Source: Pseudoduganella umbonata (GTDB lineage Bacteria; Pseudomonadota; Gammaproteobacteria; Burkholderiales; Burkholderiaceae_D). From it: a DNA stretch of 64,000 nucleotides. Positions 7,820 through 15,553 of this stretch are shown piece after piece. The stretch lies in contig NZ_JACHXS010000010.1 of the NCBI RefSeq assembly GCF_014192225.1, forward strand, positions 124,001 to 188,000, in the 5' to 3' direction. Position numbers and translations under genes: made by a program. Every line of letters starts with the position of its first letter. Position 1 is the first letter of the stretch. The notes under the pieces are model-generated. The model was not told where the DNA came from. It saw only the letters and a program-made list of their open reading frames with translations, and did no database searches.

Positions 7820-9355
7820 TCAGAAATTCATCGAAAGGGAGGCCGACACCGCGTTCTCCGCATAGGAGCTGTTCTGCAATGCCAGCCCGCCAGAGCTACG
7901 GCGCACTTCCAGACTGCCATTCAAGCGAGGCTCGAAGCTGTGTATCATGGACAGCCGGAACTGCCGGGTGTTCTCGCTGAGGTTGCCGCTGAGCGATTCG
8001 CTTCGGCTCGTGCTGGCAGTCAACGCGGCACTGGTGCGGGCACTGAGTTTGTAGCCGACGTTCAGCGACAAGCCCGTTTGATCGGTGTTGTCGTTCAGGT
8101 TTTGCTGGCTGCTGCCCAGCAGCGCGCTATCGTACTGCACCAGGGAAAGTGCCTCACGGCGCATCTTGAACAGCATGATCATGGTGGTGGTGCGCGCCGA
8201 GCGCATGGCCACCGACGCGTTGAACTGCCGCTGCAGCGTGTAGCGGTTACTGAAGTAGTTGACCGCATTCGGCAACGAGCGCGGCAGCCCCAAGGCGCGG
8301 ATATACGCTTCGACGAACGCGGCGCGTTGCACCGGGTCGGGAAAATTCGCCTGGTACATCTGGCTCAGCATGGCAGCCGTATCGACGGACGAAGGCAGCA
8401 CGAAGTTGCCACGACTGGTCGATACGTCATCGCTGTAATTGACGCTCCATACGGTGTTGCGGCTGCGGTGGGTCGCCGACAGGAAGTAACTGTTGCCATA
8501 GTAGCGGCGGCCAGCCGACATGCGTACGCTGGTCCGTAAGCTGGGTTCGTAGCCGAAGCCCAGTGACCAGGAAGCGCCTTTGGTCCCTTCGCCCATGCCT
8601 TCGTAATCAAACCTGTCGTAGCCGCCCGTTGCCGTCAGGCTGAATTGCCGGTTGAGCGAGTAACGCAGCGACGCCAGCGCAGTGCTGTTGATCGATTTCG
8701 GCGCAATGCCGTCCTCCAGGCTTTCACGATTCAGCTGCAGGCCCCAGCCGAGCGTCTTGAACGTCGGCCCGCTGTTAAGCGACAGATCGATCACGTCCGA
8801 GGTGCTCCGGCCGAAACCAACCAGGTCGCTGGAGACCAGGTCGTGCGTGTAGCGCAGCTGGGTCGTGGCAAAGCCACCGAACTGATGCACGATGAATGGC
8901 GACACGCGGTAGGAGCGCACCTCGGTCCGATTGGTATCGGAATACGCATTGTTATTGACGGGGCCGAACGCCGAGACCTGCGCCTGCGTGATGCCGGCTG
9001 TCGCGTCAAAAAACAGGAAATCCCGGATCAGGTCGCCTTTCGCGGTAGCGTTCAGGTTACTGTTGAGGCGATCGTTTCCCGTTGCGCGCTTGTTTGAATA
9101 TGCGAATGCATTCAGGCGATATGACGCTGCCACCTGGAGCCGTGGCGTCTCGTTTGCGATCGTGACCCCAGGCGATACGGAAGTGATGAACTGACTCTGC
9201 TTTTCGTCGTCGTTGCGCAGTTGCGGATTGTCCGACCACGTTTCGCGCAATTCAACGCTTGGTTTGATCTGCCATGCCGCGCGCACTGCCGAGGGCAGCA
9301 GCGCAAGCAGCATCGCCGAGCCCAGCACGGCACAGCGGGTACGACGTTTAGCCAT
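7820..9355 (-). CDS. XrtA/PEP-CTERM-associated outer membrane beta-barrel protein (TIGR03016-like)
   Basis: A 511-residue protein with a signal peptide (MAKRRTRCAVLGSAMLLALLPSAVRA, cleavage after about residue 26). It is rich in alternating aromatic/polar strands and ends ASLSMNF, with a C-terminal Phe as expected for Bam-dependent outer-membrane barrels. It is probably the outer-membrane partner of EPS export or modification. The start overlaps the tyrosine-kinase stop by eight bases. The family is defined by co-occurrence with exosortase A; no catalytic motif is visible. Confidence 0.87.
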   Translation of the reverse strand: MAKRRTRCAVLGSAMLLALLPSAVRAAWQIKPSVELRETWSDNPQLRNDDEKQSQFITSVSPGVTIANETPRLQVAASYRLNAFAYSNKRATGNDRLNSNLNATAKGDLIRDFLFFDATAGITQAQVSAFGPVNNNAYSDTNRTEVRSYRVSPFIVHQFGGFATTQLRYTHDLVSSDLVGFGRSTSDVIDLSLNSGPTFKTLGWGLQLNRESLEDGIAPKSINSTALASLRYSLNRQFSLTATGGYDRFDYEGMGEGTKGASWSLGFGYEPSLRTSVRMSAGRRYYGNSYFLSATHRSRNTVWSVNYSDDVSTSRGNFVLPSSVDTAAMLSQMYQANFPDPVQRAAFVEAYIRALGLPRSLPNAVNYFSNRYTLQRQFNASVAMRSARTTTMIMLFKMRREALSLVQYDSALLGSSQQNLNDNTDQTGLSLNVGYKLSARTSAALTASTSRSESLSGNLSENTRQFRLSMIHSFEPRLNGSLEVRRSSGGLALQNSSYAENAVSASLSMNF

Positions 9356-10295
9356 AGTGATAGTCGTACTTGCTCGACGTGTTCAGCTCGCGCGACTTGT
9401 TGTATACGAGGTTGACATTGCTGCAGCCTTCGAGCTGGTGCAGCGCTTCCTTGACCGCGTGCTGCGTTGTTTTCTCCGACTCGACAACAACCACGATCTG
9501 GCCCATGTGACTGGCGAGTACGTGCGCTTCGCTCGTCAGCAGCAGCGGCGGCGAATCGAAGATCACGATCCGGTCCGGATACCGATTGGCGATCTCATGC
9601 ACCAGCGACTTCATCGCCTGGCTGGCCAGTAATTCGGTAGCACGTGGATTCGAGGTCCCTGCCGGCAGAATCGACAGTGTATTGACGTTGGTGCGCAGCA
9701 TTACGTCGGACATGTCGAGATGATCGTCCAGCAGGATATCCATCAGGCCGCGCTGGGCCGGTAGTCCCAGCGTGCGCAGTACGGAAGGACGGGCCACGTC
9801 GGCATCGACAAGCAGCACGGTGTGATCAAGCTCCATCGCGATACTCATCGCCAGGTTGATCGACGTAAACGTCTTGCCCTCGCCCGGCAACGAGCTGGTA
9901 ATCATGATGAGGTTGCCCGGGTTGGCATTGGGCTTGCGTGCGGCGAATGCGCGCTTGATCAATGGCCGCTTGATGATACGAAAATCCTCGACCAGATTGG
10001 TACGGCCGCCGGCTGCCGTGACGAGCCCTACCTCGTTCATCCGGGCCAGGTCCAGTTCGATCATGCGGGTCGGGCGGGGCAAAGGTTCTGGTGCCGCTGG
10101 CTCGGCGTTTGACAGCGCGACCGCGGGTCCCTGTGGCGGCGCCTCGACTTCTGGCAGGTCGGCTACTGCAACGTTCTGGCTGTCGGTCAACAGCTCAGGT
10201 GCGGGCGGCGCCATCTGCGTACGCACGTGGGCCAGCGGAACTGCCGGCGCTACGGGTTTGCCGATACGGTTCGCGGCTTTTTCAATGATGCTCAC
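9348..10295 (-). CDS. XrtA-associated tyrosine autokinase (BY-kinase)
   Basis: A 315-residue cytoplasmic BY-kinase, the partner of the Wzc-like chain-length protein encoded just upstream. It has Walker A SSLPGEGKT at residues 134-142, Walker A' VLLVDADVARPS near 170, Walker B IVIFDSPPLLL near 250, and a C-terminal tyrosine cluster (KYDYHYG) that would be autophosphorylated. Its split arrangement, with the kinase separate from the membrane adaptor, is typical of XrtA loci. A possible cognate LMW tyrosine phosphatase is encoded at 24117-24713. The first 90 residues are proline/alanine-rich. Confidence 0.92.
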   Translation of the reverse strand: MSIIEKAANRIGKPVAPAVPLAHVRTQMAPPAPELLTDSQNVAVADLPEVEAPPQGPAVALSNAEPAAPEPLPRPTRMIELDLARMNEVGLVTAAGGRTNLVEDFRIIKRPLIKRAFAARKPNANPGNLIMITSSLPGEGKTFTSINLAMSIAMELDHTVLLVDADVARPSVLRTLGLPAQRGLMDILLDDHLDMSDVMLRTNVNTLSILPAGTSNPRATELLASQAMKSLVHEIANRYPDRIVIFDSPPLLLTSEAHVLASHMGQIVVVVESEKTTQHAVKEALHQLEGCSNVNLVYNKSRELNTSSKYDYHYG

Positions 10296-10319
10296 GTTGT
10301 AACCTGTGCTTTCCCCGGC

Positions 10320-11849
10320 TCAGGCTTGCCGGAAAAGGGTGAAGGCCAGTACTCCGCCATAGGCCGTAAACAGCGAAGCAACCGCGGCGGCGAAGGCATA
10401 CAGGCGGCGGCGGCGGCGAACCTTCTGCTGGTCGGTCCAGTTCATGCCGATACTGCCCAGGATCGGCAAGCCCGTAACTTCGCGCAAATTGGTCTGGCTG
10501 AGGAAGGTCGGCCGGATCTGGCTCAGCAGCAGCGCGGTGCCGAGGCCAGCGACCAGTGCGCCCAGGAATACGAGCGAGTACAGGCGCGGCCGGTTTGGTC
10601 CAGCTGGCGCACTGGGCACCGACGGTGGATCGACAACTCGGAAGGTCAACATATCGGTGACCGACGAAAGGTCGCCCGACAGCTTGGCAGATTCGCGGCG
10701 TTGCACCAGCTTTTCGTAGTTATCCTTGTTCACCGCGTAGTCACGGTTCAGTTGCGCCAGCTGGGCTTCCACTTCCGGCGCCTGCGTACTCATGGATCGC
10801 ATCTGCGCCAGGCGTGCCGAGTATTCACCCACCCGTGCCTTCAGGGATGCGATGCGTGCTTCCTCGACCGACAGCTGGACGTTCATTTGCTGCAGCATCG
10901 GGCTGTAGCTGGCGCCTGGATCGACTGCGCGGATCTTCTTGGCTTCTTCCTTCTTGCGTTGCTCAAGCTGGACAATCAAGCGCTTGGCCGCCACGATATC
11001 CGGATGTTCCTCGGTGAACTGCAGACGCAGCTGGTCGAGGTTCTTTTCCACTACCGAGATACGGCCATCGATCTCCGGATTCACGATCTCTCGTTCAGTC
11101 GTATCGGTGACCGGTGCCATGTCTTCGCCAGCCATCTGGCGCTTGATGGCGTTGCGTGCCTGTTCCGCCTCCAGCAGTTCCAGCCGGGCCTGGCTGATTT
11201 TTTCGCTCAGGTCGCCATATGCGGAAGCATAGTCGCCACCCTGGCGCGGCAGCAGACCCATGTGCCGAATCTTGAATTCCTTCAGCGCGTTTTCACCGGT
11301 AGCCAGCTTTTCCTCGTACATCTTGATCTGGTCATCGATGAACTGGATCGCTTTTTCCGATTCTTGTTTCTTGCCACCGAAACTGCCTTCAACAAAGATC
11401 GTCAGCAGTGATTGCACCACGTCCTTGCCCAGCTTCGGATTGGGGTTGTTATAGGAGATCGTGTAGATGTCGTCACGCTCGGTACCGATGATCTTGATCT
11501 GATTCATCAGCTCGTCAACGATCTTTTCGTGTTCCTGCGGTGTCTTGGCCGTGATGTCGAGATCGACCATCCGTAACACACGCTCGACGTTTGGTCGGCT
11601 GATCAGTGTGCGGCGCATGAACATCACTTGCTGTTCGGTATTCGGCAGTGTGGTCATACTAGCGAGCAACGGTTTCAGGATACTTTGCGTGTCTACGTAG
11701 ACACGCGCCGATGCTTGATAATCATTCGGCAGCTTGAACACAACGGTCCACCCGACAACTGCAACCAGCCACGTGATCGCCACTGCATACCAGCGGTACT
11801 TGCCAATTGCTTTGAGGAAGCTCAAAAGCAGGGCCATCATTTCTGCCAT
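10320..11849 (-). CDS. XrtA-system polysaccharide chain-length determinant protein (Wzc/GumC-like)
   Basis: A 509-residue PCP-family inner-membrane protein that sets EPS chain length and couples export to the tyrosine kinase. It has an N-terminal membrane segment (residues about 18-40), a Wzz-type periplasmic domain, a long coiled-coil region (about 150-370, rich in Glu/Lys/Gln), the conserved proline-rich stretch VVDPPSVPSAPAGPNRP before the second membrane helix (about 425-445), and a third hydrophobic segment at the C-terminus. It is the first gene of the leftward XrtA operon, so promoters should lie in 11850-12080. Confidence 0.92.
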   Translation of the reverse strand: MAEMMALLLSFLKAIGKYRWYAVAITWLVAVVGWTVVFKLPNDYQASARVYVDTQSILKPLLASMTTLPNTEQQVMFMRRTLISRPNVERVLRMVDLDITAKTPQEHEKIVDELMNQIKIIGTERDDIYTISYNNPNPKLGKDVVQSLLTIFVEGSFGGKKQESEKAIQFIDDQIKMYEEKLATGENALKEFKIRHMGLLPRQGGDYASAYGDLSEKISQARLELLEAEQARNAIKRQMAGEDMAPVTDTTEREIVNPEIDGRISVVEKNLDQLRLQFTEEHPDIVAAKRLIVQLEQRKKEEAKKIRAVDPGASYSPMLQQMNVQLSVEEARIASLKARVGEYSARLAQMRSMSTQAPEVEAQLAQLNRDYAVNKDNYEKLVQRRESAKLSGDLSSVTDMLTFRVVDPPSVPSAPAGPNRPRLYSLVFLGALVAGLGTALLLSQIRPTFLSQTNLREVTGLPILGSIGMNWTDQQKVRRRRRLYAFAAAVASLFTAYGGVLAFTLFRQA

Positions 11850-12104
11850 CGTTAACTCGCTTTCAGCTAAGCCATTCAGGATGTTGCGCCACTTGAACCC
11901 AACCTGCAGGATGCCCTGAATATTGCTTAAATTACATCAATTACACTATCATACCGCAGAAATCATTGCCTGTTGATATTAATTTTTCTTTCCAACATGA
12001 CATCCGATCGATCGTTGCAAACCGCTGACAAAACGTAAAAAAAGTTTTGTTTTTGCAACTAGTTATGTCACTGAAAGTTCATGCTTTTCTGCTATCCTCG
12101 ACAG
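11850..12104. promoter_or_regulatory. Divergent control region between the core XrtA operon and the protease gene
   Basis: An AT-rich intergenic stretch of about 255 bases between two divergent genes. On the minus strand a TATGAT sequence (11948-11953) could be a -10 box for the XrtA operon, but the matching -35 is poor. A nested inverted repeat is described separately (12014-12059). On the plus strand TGCTATCCT at about 12088-12096 resembles an extended -10. If used, transcription would begin very close to the chosen protease start. I see no sigma-54 site here. Confidence 0.35.
12014..12059. repeat. Nested inverted repeat in the divergent control region
   Basis: Outer arms GTTGCAAA (12014-12021) and TTTGCAAC (12052-12059) enclose inner arms CAAAAC (12029-12034) and GTTTTG (12044-12049). 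The inner loop is a run of A residues on the plus strand. The two pairs have centres about 2.5 bases apart. It may be an operator or a structured leader. It is not an obvious terminator for either flanking gene, as both point away from it. Confidence 0.5.
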
Positions 12105-12890
12105 ATGAACTCCGGATCCCGACTAATGTGCCGTGCCTTGATCGGCTTTCTCGCGGCCATGCTTGCGTTCGTATCGCCCGCCTACGCTGAACTAAAAGAA
12201 ACAATTCCCACCATCAAGCCATCGGTAGTCGGGATCGGTACGCTGCTACGCACTCGCAGCCCGGCGATCGTATTTGTCGCTACCGGGTTTGCCGTTGGCG
12301 ATGGTCTGTCCATCGTTACCAATGCCCATGCATTGCCCAATCTGGACGTAGAAAAAATGGAAACGTTGGGCATTGTCATCGGCGCAGGCGAAAAGCTCGA
12401 CTTTCGTCCTGCAACGGTTGCCGCAATCGACCGCGAGCACGACCTTGCTCACTTGCGGCTGACGGGTACGCCGCTTCCTCCCCTGCGACTGGACAACAGC
12501 GGCAACGTCACCGAAGGTCAGTCCCTGGCGTTTACCGGGTTTCCACTCGGCATGAATCTGGGCCTGACACCCGTCACTCATCGGGCAATGTTGTCAGCCA
12601 TAACGCCAATCGTGTTGCCATCCTTGAGTTCCCGCAGGCTTGATTCGCGTGCGATCAGCCAGCTGCAACGTCGTCCGTTCCAGATCCTGCAACTGGATGG
12701 CACTGCCTATCCAGGGAATAGCGGTAGTCCGGTCTACGATCCCGACAGCGGGATTGTTCATGGCGTGTTGAACATGACGTTTCTCAAGAACCAAAAAGAA
12801 AATGCCATCAGCCAGCCGAGCGGCATCTCCTATGCGATCCCTGTGCGCTACGTTCGGGAATTGTTGCAGGAAAAGGCTGCTGGGAAGTAA
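12105..12890 (+). CDS. Secreted trypsin-like serine protease
   Basis: An S1-type (trypsin-fold, DegP-like without PDZ) protease of about 261 residues with a signal peptide ending near SPAYA-EL (residue 28). The triad is visible: His75 (TNAHA), Asp113 (DREHDLAHL) and Ser206 (YPGNSGSPVYD). It should act in the periplasm or outside the cell. The start is uncertain; ATGs at 12081 and 12126 are also in frame, and none has a strong Shine-Dalgarno. It sits between the leftward EPS operon and the rightward export-lipoprotein gene, so processing of an EPS-associated protein is plausible, but this is inference from location. Confidence 0.85.
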   Translation: MNSGSRLMCRALIGFLAAMLAFVSPAYAELKETIPTIKPSVVGIGTLLRTRSPAIVFVATGFAVGDGLSIVTNAHALPNLDVEKMETLGIVIGAGEKLDFRPATVAAIDREHDLAHLRLTGTPLPPLRLDNSGNVTEGQSLAFTGFPLGMNLGLTPVTHRAMLSAITPIVLPSLSSRRLDSRAISQLQRRPFQILQLDGTAYPGNSGSPVYDPDSGIVHGVLNMTFLKNQKENAISQPSGISYAIPVRYVRELLQEKAAGK

Positions 12891-12979
12891 AAATTTGCAC
12901 GACCGCTACCATCTCTCGTATAAAATAAGCAACACTAAATTTACACAATGAAAGTTACGAGCACGTAATATGCAATGGG

Positions 12980-12994
12980 TGGCGCAGGCCCTGC
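12980..12994 (+). promoter_or_regulatory. Candidate sigma-54 promoter of the export lipoprotein gene
   Basis: TGGCGCAGGCCCTGC keeps the GG and GC dinucleotides at the exact sigma-54 spacing (consensus TGGCAC-N5-TTGC). The -12 element reads CTGC instead of TTGC. Transcription would begin near 13006, leaving a leader of about 44 bases before the GTG at 13050. The window encodes a sigma-54 activator (PrsR), which makes the site plausible, but GC-rich DNA yields such matches by chance. Confidence 0.4.
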
Positions 12995-13049
12995 GGCACA
13001 TACCACCATGTACCTTGCACGGCTCGTAATGACCAGACTGGAGAGTCCC

Positions 13050-13667
13050 GTGAAATACCAAACGCTGTTCAAATGGCTGGCAGCAGGCGCAATCATGCTG
13101 GGTGCCCTGGGCGGTTGCGCCAGTTCAGGGAATACGATGGTGGATGCCGGACCGGCGCCAGCCCCGGATTACCTGATCGGGCCAGGCGATAACGTCAGCA
13201 TCATTGTGTGGCGCAATCCGGAAGTATCGCAAAGCGTGCCGGTGCGGCCTGACGGCAAGATCACGACTCCCCTGGTCGAAGATCTCGAAGCCAGCGGCAA
13301 GACCTCCACGGCACTCGCACGCGATATCGAAAAGGCCCTTGCCAAGTACATACAGCAACCGGTCGTTACCGTCATCGTCACCGGCTTCACGGGTACATAC
13401 GGGGAGCAGATCCGCGTGATCGGGCAAGCCGCGCGGCCGCAAGCATTGCCGTACCGGCGCGACATGTCCCTGATGGACGTGCTGATCGCCGTCGGCGGCG
13501 TCACCGAGTTTGCAGCGGGGAACAAGGCCACGATCATTCGTAACGTCGAAGGAAAGCAACAACAATACCGTGTGCGCTTGAACGACCTGATCAAGGAAGG
13601 CGACATCTCGGCAAACGTTTCGATGCGTCCAGGGGACATCCTCGTGATTCCGGAAAGTTTCTTCTAA
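13050..13667 (+). CDS. XrtA-system exopolysaccharide export lipoprotein (Wza-like)
   Basis: A 205-residue outer-membrane polysaccharide export protein. It has a lipoprotein signal with lipobox LGGC (residues about 19-22), a Poly_export domain (DYLIGPGDNVSIIVWRNPEVSQ onward, about 38-115) and a SLBB-like domain (about 118-195) ending RPGDILVIPES. It would form the outer-membrane channel for EPS driven by the Wzc-like protein at 10320-11849. I chose a GTG start at 13050: GGAGAG lies four bases upstream and the signal peptide then has normal length. Longer in-frame starts at 12975 and 13029 lack a ribosome-binding site. It is separated from the rest of the machinery by the protease gene and a change of strand. 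Confidence 0.9.
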   Translation: MKYQTLFKWLAAGAIMLGALGGCASSGNTMVDAGPAPAPDYLIGPGDNVSIIVWRNPEVSQSVPVRPDGKITTPLVEDLEASGKTSTALARDIEKALAKYIQQPVVTVIVTGFTGTYGEQIRVIGQAARPQALPYRRDMSLMDVLIAVGGVTEFAAGNKATIIRNVEGKQQQYRVRLNDLIKEGDISANVSMRPGDILVIPESFF

Positions 13668-13674
13668 GTCTACT

Positions 13675-13692
13675 TGTCGAAAATCTTTACAG
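13675..13692 (+). promoter_or_regulatory. PEP-CTERM-type upstream box (candidate PrsR site) before the PqqD/HprK-like module
   Basis: TGTCGAAAATCTTTACAG begins seven bases after the export-lipoprotein stop and about 150 bases before the next start. It differs at only two positions from TGTCGAAAAACTTTACAG found upstream of the sigma-54 promoter of the PEP-CTERM gene (52005-52022, minus strand). The two copies sit in non-coding DNA 38 kb apart, which points to a shared regulator; PrsR is the obvious candidate. A sigma-54 core downstream is poor: TGGAACGCGCGACCC at 13761 has a good -24 but no GC at -12. Confidence 0.55.
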
Positions 13693-13844
13693 CGTCTGCG
13701 CCAGATCAATAGGAATCTTGATTTTTTTGCTTTAAGTCATTGATTTAAAAAGTCTGTACATGGAACGCGCGACCCAGGAATGATAATTGCTTACTATATT
13801 TGCAATATCTACCCGAATGTCCGACCACCCAGAAGGAAACCGAC

Positions 13845-14411
13845 GTGGCCACCGAACAACAGCATGGCGAATCAGCTCCCGGCACGGCAGAATTGTCGTC
13901 CGAAGGCGCAGCGCGGCGCCGTTTCACCCGCGCTGGCGTTGCTGCCTCCGGCGTACTGCTTACACTGCACAGCCAGCCTGGGATGGCTGTCGAAGTATGT
14001 ACCACACCGTCCGGCTCGCTCTCCGGCGGATTGCAAAGCTTCCGTGGGCCGCCGCCCACTTGTGCGGGCCGTTCGCCCGGCTACTGGAAAACACACAGCT
14101 GGCCCCGCGGGTGCGACAAGAATCAGCCATATACCCGTTTATTCAGTTGCAATAGCCTGAACGCGAAAACCTATGGCGCCACCAGCCAGTCTGCCATTCT
14201 CGAACCGAAGACTTGGGATCGAAACGGTATCGGCCGGCACCTGATTGCCTGCTACCTGAACGTGCAGGCAGGCTTGTCGTCGTTTCAAACCGTCCCCATG
14301 CTGCAGCGCATTTGGCTTGAATACCAAACCAAGGGCTACTACACGCCAACGGCCGGCGTGCGGTGGGATGGCAGGAAGATTGTCGAATACCTGCAGGGCA
14401 CCATGTACTGA
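13845..14411 (+). CDS. Probable Tat-exported protein of unknown function, first gene of the PqqD/HprK-like module
   Basis: A 188-residue protein that I do not recognise at family level. The N-terminus is hydrophilic (VATEQQHGESAPG), followed by ARRRFTR and a hydrophobic stretch (AGVAASGVLLTLHSQPGMA), which looks like a twin-arginine signal. The mature part has about six cysteines and a GRSPGYWKTHSWPRGC segment; a GYWKTH/GYWKNH motif occurs in various bacterial extracellular proteins. The GTG at 13845 has AAGGAAA seven bases upstream. Its TGA overlaps the ATG of the PqqD-like gene (TGATG), so the two are coupled. As the only exported protein in this operon it is a candidate substrate of the PqqD-like/kinase pair; this is inference. 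Confidence 0.7.
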   Translation: MATEQQHGESAPGTAELSSEGAARRRFTRAGVAASGVLLTLHSQPGMAVEVCTTPSGSLSGGLQSFRGPPPTCAGRSPGYWKTHSWPRGCDKNQPYTRLFSCNSLNAKTYGATSQSAILEPKTWDRNGIGRHLIACYLNVQAGLSSFQTVPMLQRIWLEYQTKGYYTPTAGVRWDGRKIVEYLQGTMY

Positions 14412-14644
14412 TGGCTTCGTCGTGGCGACTCGTTCCCGGCCAGACCTTGCTGCATCGCGGCTGGGATGGCGCCTTTGTTCTGTACAACGATCTCTCCGGC
14501 GATACCCATCTGCTGGCGGACGAGGCTATGAGTCTTTTGCTGGCGCTGCGCAATGCCGAGATGACACCGGAAGAGCTGGCGGTACCGGAACTGACCGACC
14601 TGCTCACCTCGCTGTGCCGGCTCGACCTGATTGAACCCTGCTGA
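14411..14644 (+). CDS. PqqD-like peptide chaperone (HPr-rel-A system type)
   Basis: A 77-residue protein that resembles PqqD-family RiPP recognition proteins in size and in its LLHRGWDGAFVLYNDLSGDTHLL core, with the predicted beta-rich start and helical end of that fold. PqqD proteins bind a peptide substrate and present it to a modifying enzyme. The neighbouring HprK-like kinase makes this the three-gene HPr-rel-A arrangement known from exosortase-bearing species. It overlaps the upstream gene by one base and ends six bases before the kinase start. Confidence 0.75.
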   Translation: MASSWRLVPGQTLLHRGWDGAFVLYNDLSGDTHLLADEAMSLLLALRNAEMTPEELAVPELTDLLTSLCRLDLIEPC

Positions 14645-14650
14645 GCGCAC

Positions 14651-15553
14651 ATGACCACTGTTGGCAGCCTGACCCGTGCCCAGTTGGGCGAGCGCCTTGC
14701 CGGGCCCGGCATTCACCTGCGCACCGGTCGTTTTACCACGCTACTGCATTCGCCCATCAGCAGCGTTGCCGATGGCATTCACCTGCTGTATCGCGACTAT
14801 CCGCTGAGCGAAGGTTTTGCTGATTTCCACCTCGATCTGGTCCGCCCGCTGACAATGCGACGCTGGCTGCGGCCCCAGGTGTCGTTGCTGTACGACGGTC
14901 GCTCGATGTTCAAGCCACTCCCCCTCGACCAGGCATTTCCGATGTTCGAATGGGGCCTGAACTGGTGCGTATCAAGCCGCGCCAACCGCTACCTGATCGT
15001 GCACGCGGCCGTCGTTGAAAAGGGCGGCCGCGCTGCCATCCTGCCGGCCCCCCCGGGTTCCGGCAAGAGTACATTGTGCGCCGCTCTGGTAGGCCGTGGC
15101 GGCTGGCGGCTATTGTCCGATGAACTGACGCTGCTGCGTCTCGGTGAAGGCGTGCTGCACCCATTGCCCCGGCCAATCAGCCTGAAAAACGCGTCGATCG
15201 GCGTCATTCGCGATTACATACCCGGCAGTGTCATGAGCCGCGCGGTCACGGATACCGTCAAAGGCACCGTGGCACATGTGCGCGCCCCGGCTGACAGCGT
15301 GGCACGGGCAAGCGAAGGCGCATTGCCCGCGTGGGTCGTGTTTCCCCGTTTCGAGGCCGGCGCCGCCATCACGGCCGAGCCGATGCCGCGCGCCGAGACA
15401 TTCATGCAACTGGCCCAGAATTGCTTCAACTACAGCCTGCTTGGTGCCGAGGGATTCACCGCCCTGGCCGACCTCGTCGAGCGCAGCCAGGGATATCGGT
15501 TTCGCTATGGCGTGCTGGACGAAGCACTCGCTTTTTTCGACAGCCTGCCATGA
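14651..15553 (+). CDS. HprK-related kinase A
   Basis: A 300-residue P-loop protein related to HPr kinase/phosphorylase. Walker A PAPPGSGKS lies at residues 132-140 and an acidic pair (SDELT) at 156-160; the hydrophobic RYLIVHAAVVE strand precedes the P-loop as in HprK. The first 110 residues form a domain not found in HprK. No HPr or other PTS component is encoded nearby, so sugar-PTS control is unlikely; a serine/threonine on a peptide or protein presented by the PqqD-like partner is a more likely target. It ends with an ATGA overlap onto the nucleotidyltransferase gene. Confidence 0.82.
   Translation: MTTVGSLTRAQLGERLAGPGIHLRTGRFTTLLHSPISSVADGIHLLYRDYPLSEGFADFHLDLVRPLTMRRWLRPQVSLLYDGRSMFKPLPLDQAFPMFEWGLNWCVSSRANRYLIVHAAVVEKGGRAAILPAPPGSGKSTLCAALVGRGGWRLLSDELTLLRLGEGVLHPLPRPISLKNASIGVIRDYIPGSVMSRAVTDTVKGTVAHVRAPADSVARASEGALPAWVVFPRFEAGAAITAEPMPRAETFMQLAQNCFNYSLLGAEGFTALADLVERSQGYRFRYGVLDEALAFFDSLP

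Noticed and set aside
12889..12905. Reverse-oriented PEP-CTERM-type box (GTAAAAATTTGCACGAC) near the protease stop
   Set aside because: It overlaps the stop codon, needs a two-base insertion to align, and points the wrong way for the Wza-like gene.
13761..13775. TGGAACGCGCGACCC as the sigma-54 core for the HprK-like module
   Set aside because: The -24 part fits but the -12 GC is replaced by CC, so I do not list it as a promoter.
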